Positions 4,742 to 5,046 of a stretch of DNA of 5,046 nt are shown here, in pieces; position 1 is the stretch's first letter, and every line of letters begins with the position of its first letter. Both the position numbers and the translations under genes were made by a program. This stretch comes from an uncultured Coriobacteriaceae bacterium (GTDB taxonomy: Bacteria > Actinomycetota > Coriobacteriia > Coriobacteriales > Eggerthellaceae). The stretch covers positions 1 to 5,046 of the forward strand of contig CACZIP010000169.1 of the NCBI GenBank assembly GCA_902781245.1, given 5' to 3'. Below the pieces are notes generated by a model, which was not told where the DNA came from, did no database searches, and saw only the letters and a program-made list of their open reading frames with translations.

Positions 4742-5046
4742 TTACTTCCCTTCCCCACCAGCCGTAACTTTTAAGGCGCGGTTCTCGGAATAAGCGGATA
4801 GTTTCTGAGCCAGGTCGAGCACGCGTGCATCGGTGCGGAACGAGGCCGTGTTCGCGAAGAAGCGCGCGGTGGAATCGAGCACTTCGTCGGTGATGACCAG
4901 GTTGTTTTCCTTCAACGTCGTGCCAGTTGCCGTGATGTCGACGATGCATTCGGACATGCCGGTCAGCGGCCCGAGCTCGATGTTGCCGTGCAACTGCACG
5001 ATCTCGACCTGAGTGCCGCGGTGCGCGAAGTGCGCACGCGCGATGC
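4742..5046 (-). CDS. hisG: HisG, ATP phosphoribosyltransferase, short form (5' end cut off by window edge)
   Basis: This is the C-terminal 100 residues of the enzyme that condenses ATP with PRPP, the committed step of the pathway. The frame is open to the window edge, so the GTG at 4999 is an internal Val and not the start. Numbering from the first full codon at the edge: GTQVEIVQLHGNIELGPLTG (10-29) and the PRPP-binding segment CIVDITATGTTLKENNL (33-49), followed by the last strands with FFANTASFRT and an end in TAGGEGK. Only about 50 residues follow the PRPP motif. The ACT-like regulatory domain of long-form HisG is therefore absent and this is a HisG(S) type. Known short-form enzymes need the HisRS-like partner HisZ for activity and histidine feedback, so a hisZ is predicted elsewhere, possibly just upstream. 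Confidence 0.96.
   Translation of the reverse strand, partial: IARAHFAHRGTQVEIVQLHGNIELGPLTGMSECIVDITATGTTLKENNLVITDEVLDSTARFFANTASFRTDARVLDLAQKLSAYSENRALKVTAGGEGK

Noticed and set aside
4742..4999. A complete 85-codon gene starting at GTG 4999
   Set aside because: The HisG homology continues upstream in the same frame to the window edge (GTQVEIVQLHG), so the GTG is an internal Val codon of a truncated hisG.
1..5046. CRISPR arrays, tRNA/rRNA genes, transposase genes, prophage or toxin-antitoxin systems
   Set aside because: I found no regularly spaced repeats, no tRNA- or rRNA-like sequence and no such protein motifs on either strand; all space outside the intergenic gaps is his coding sequence.

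Overview
The window is one continuous piece of a histidine biosynthesis operon. Every gene lies on the minus strand, so transcription runs from high to low coordinates: hisG (3' part only) - hisD - hisC - hisB - hisH - hisA (5' part only). All four internal genes are complete, with intact catalytic residues and good Shine-Dalgarno (SD) sequences. I see no gene on the plus strand. The long plus-strand reading frames there are antisense shadows produced by GC-rich codon bias.

Organism (inference): high-GC coding DNA with strong G/C third-position preference, the gene order D-C-B-H-A that is common in Actinomycetota, a short-form HisG without the regulatory C-terminal domain, a stand-alone HisB dehydratase, and GC-rich palindromic repeats between genes. 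Together these suggest an actinobacterium of the class Coriobacteriia (an Eggerthella/Slackia-like gut anaerobe). This is moderate confidence only and cannot be confirmed from the sequence alone. HisA looks like canonical HisA rather than the bifunctional PriA (HisA/TrpF) of Streptomyces and Mycobacterium.

Pathway: HisG joins ATP and PRPP in the first step. HisA isomerises ProFAR to PRFAR. HisH supplies ammonia to HisF (not in the window) to make imidazole glycerol phosphate. HisB dehydrates it, HisC transaminates it, and HisD makes the last two oxidations to histidine. HisI/HisE, HisF, histidinol-phosphate phosphatase and the probable HisZ partner of HisG must lie outside the window.

The unusual part is the gaps. 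The genes do not overlap or abut as in a compact operon. They are separated by about 150, 50, 107, 115 and 93 nt. Four of the five gaps hold a strong inverted repeat or hairpin soon after the upstream stop codon, and none has a U-tract: 4619-4728 after hisG, 3274-3300 after hisD, the double element 1388-1452 after hisB, and 688-716 after hisH. The fifth gap (hisC-hisB) has repeated purine-rich arms that can pair in two mutually exclusive ways with one pyrimidine-rich arm just upstream of the hisB SD, and it also contains a 25-codon small reading frame. These could be REP-like repeats, RNA processing or stability elements, or local translational control.
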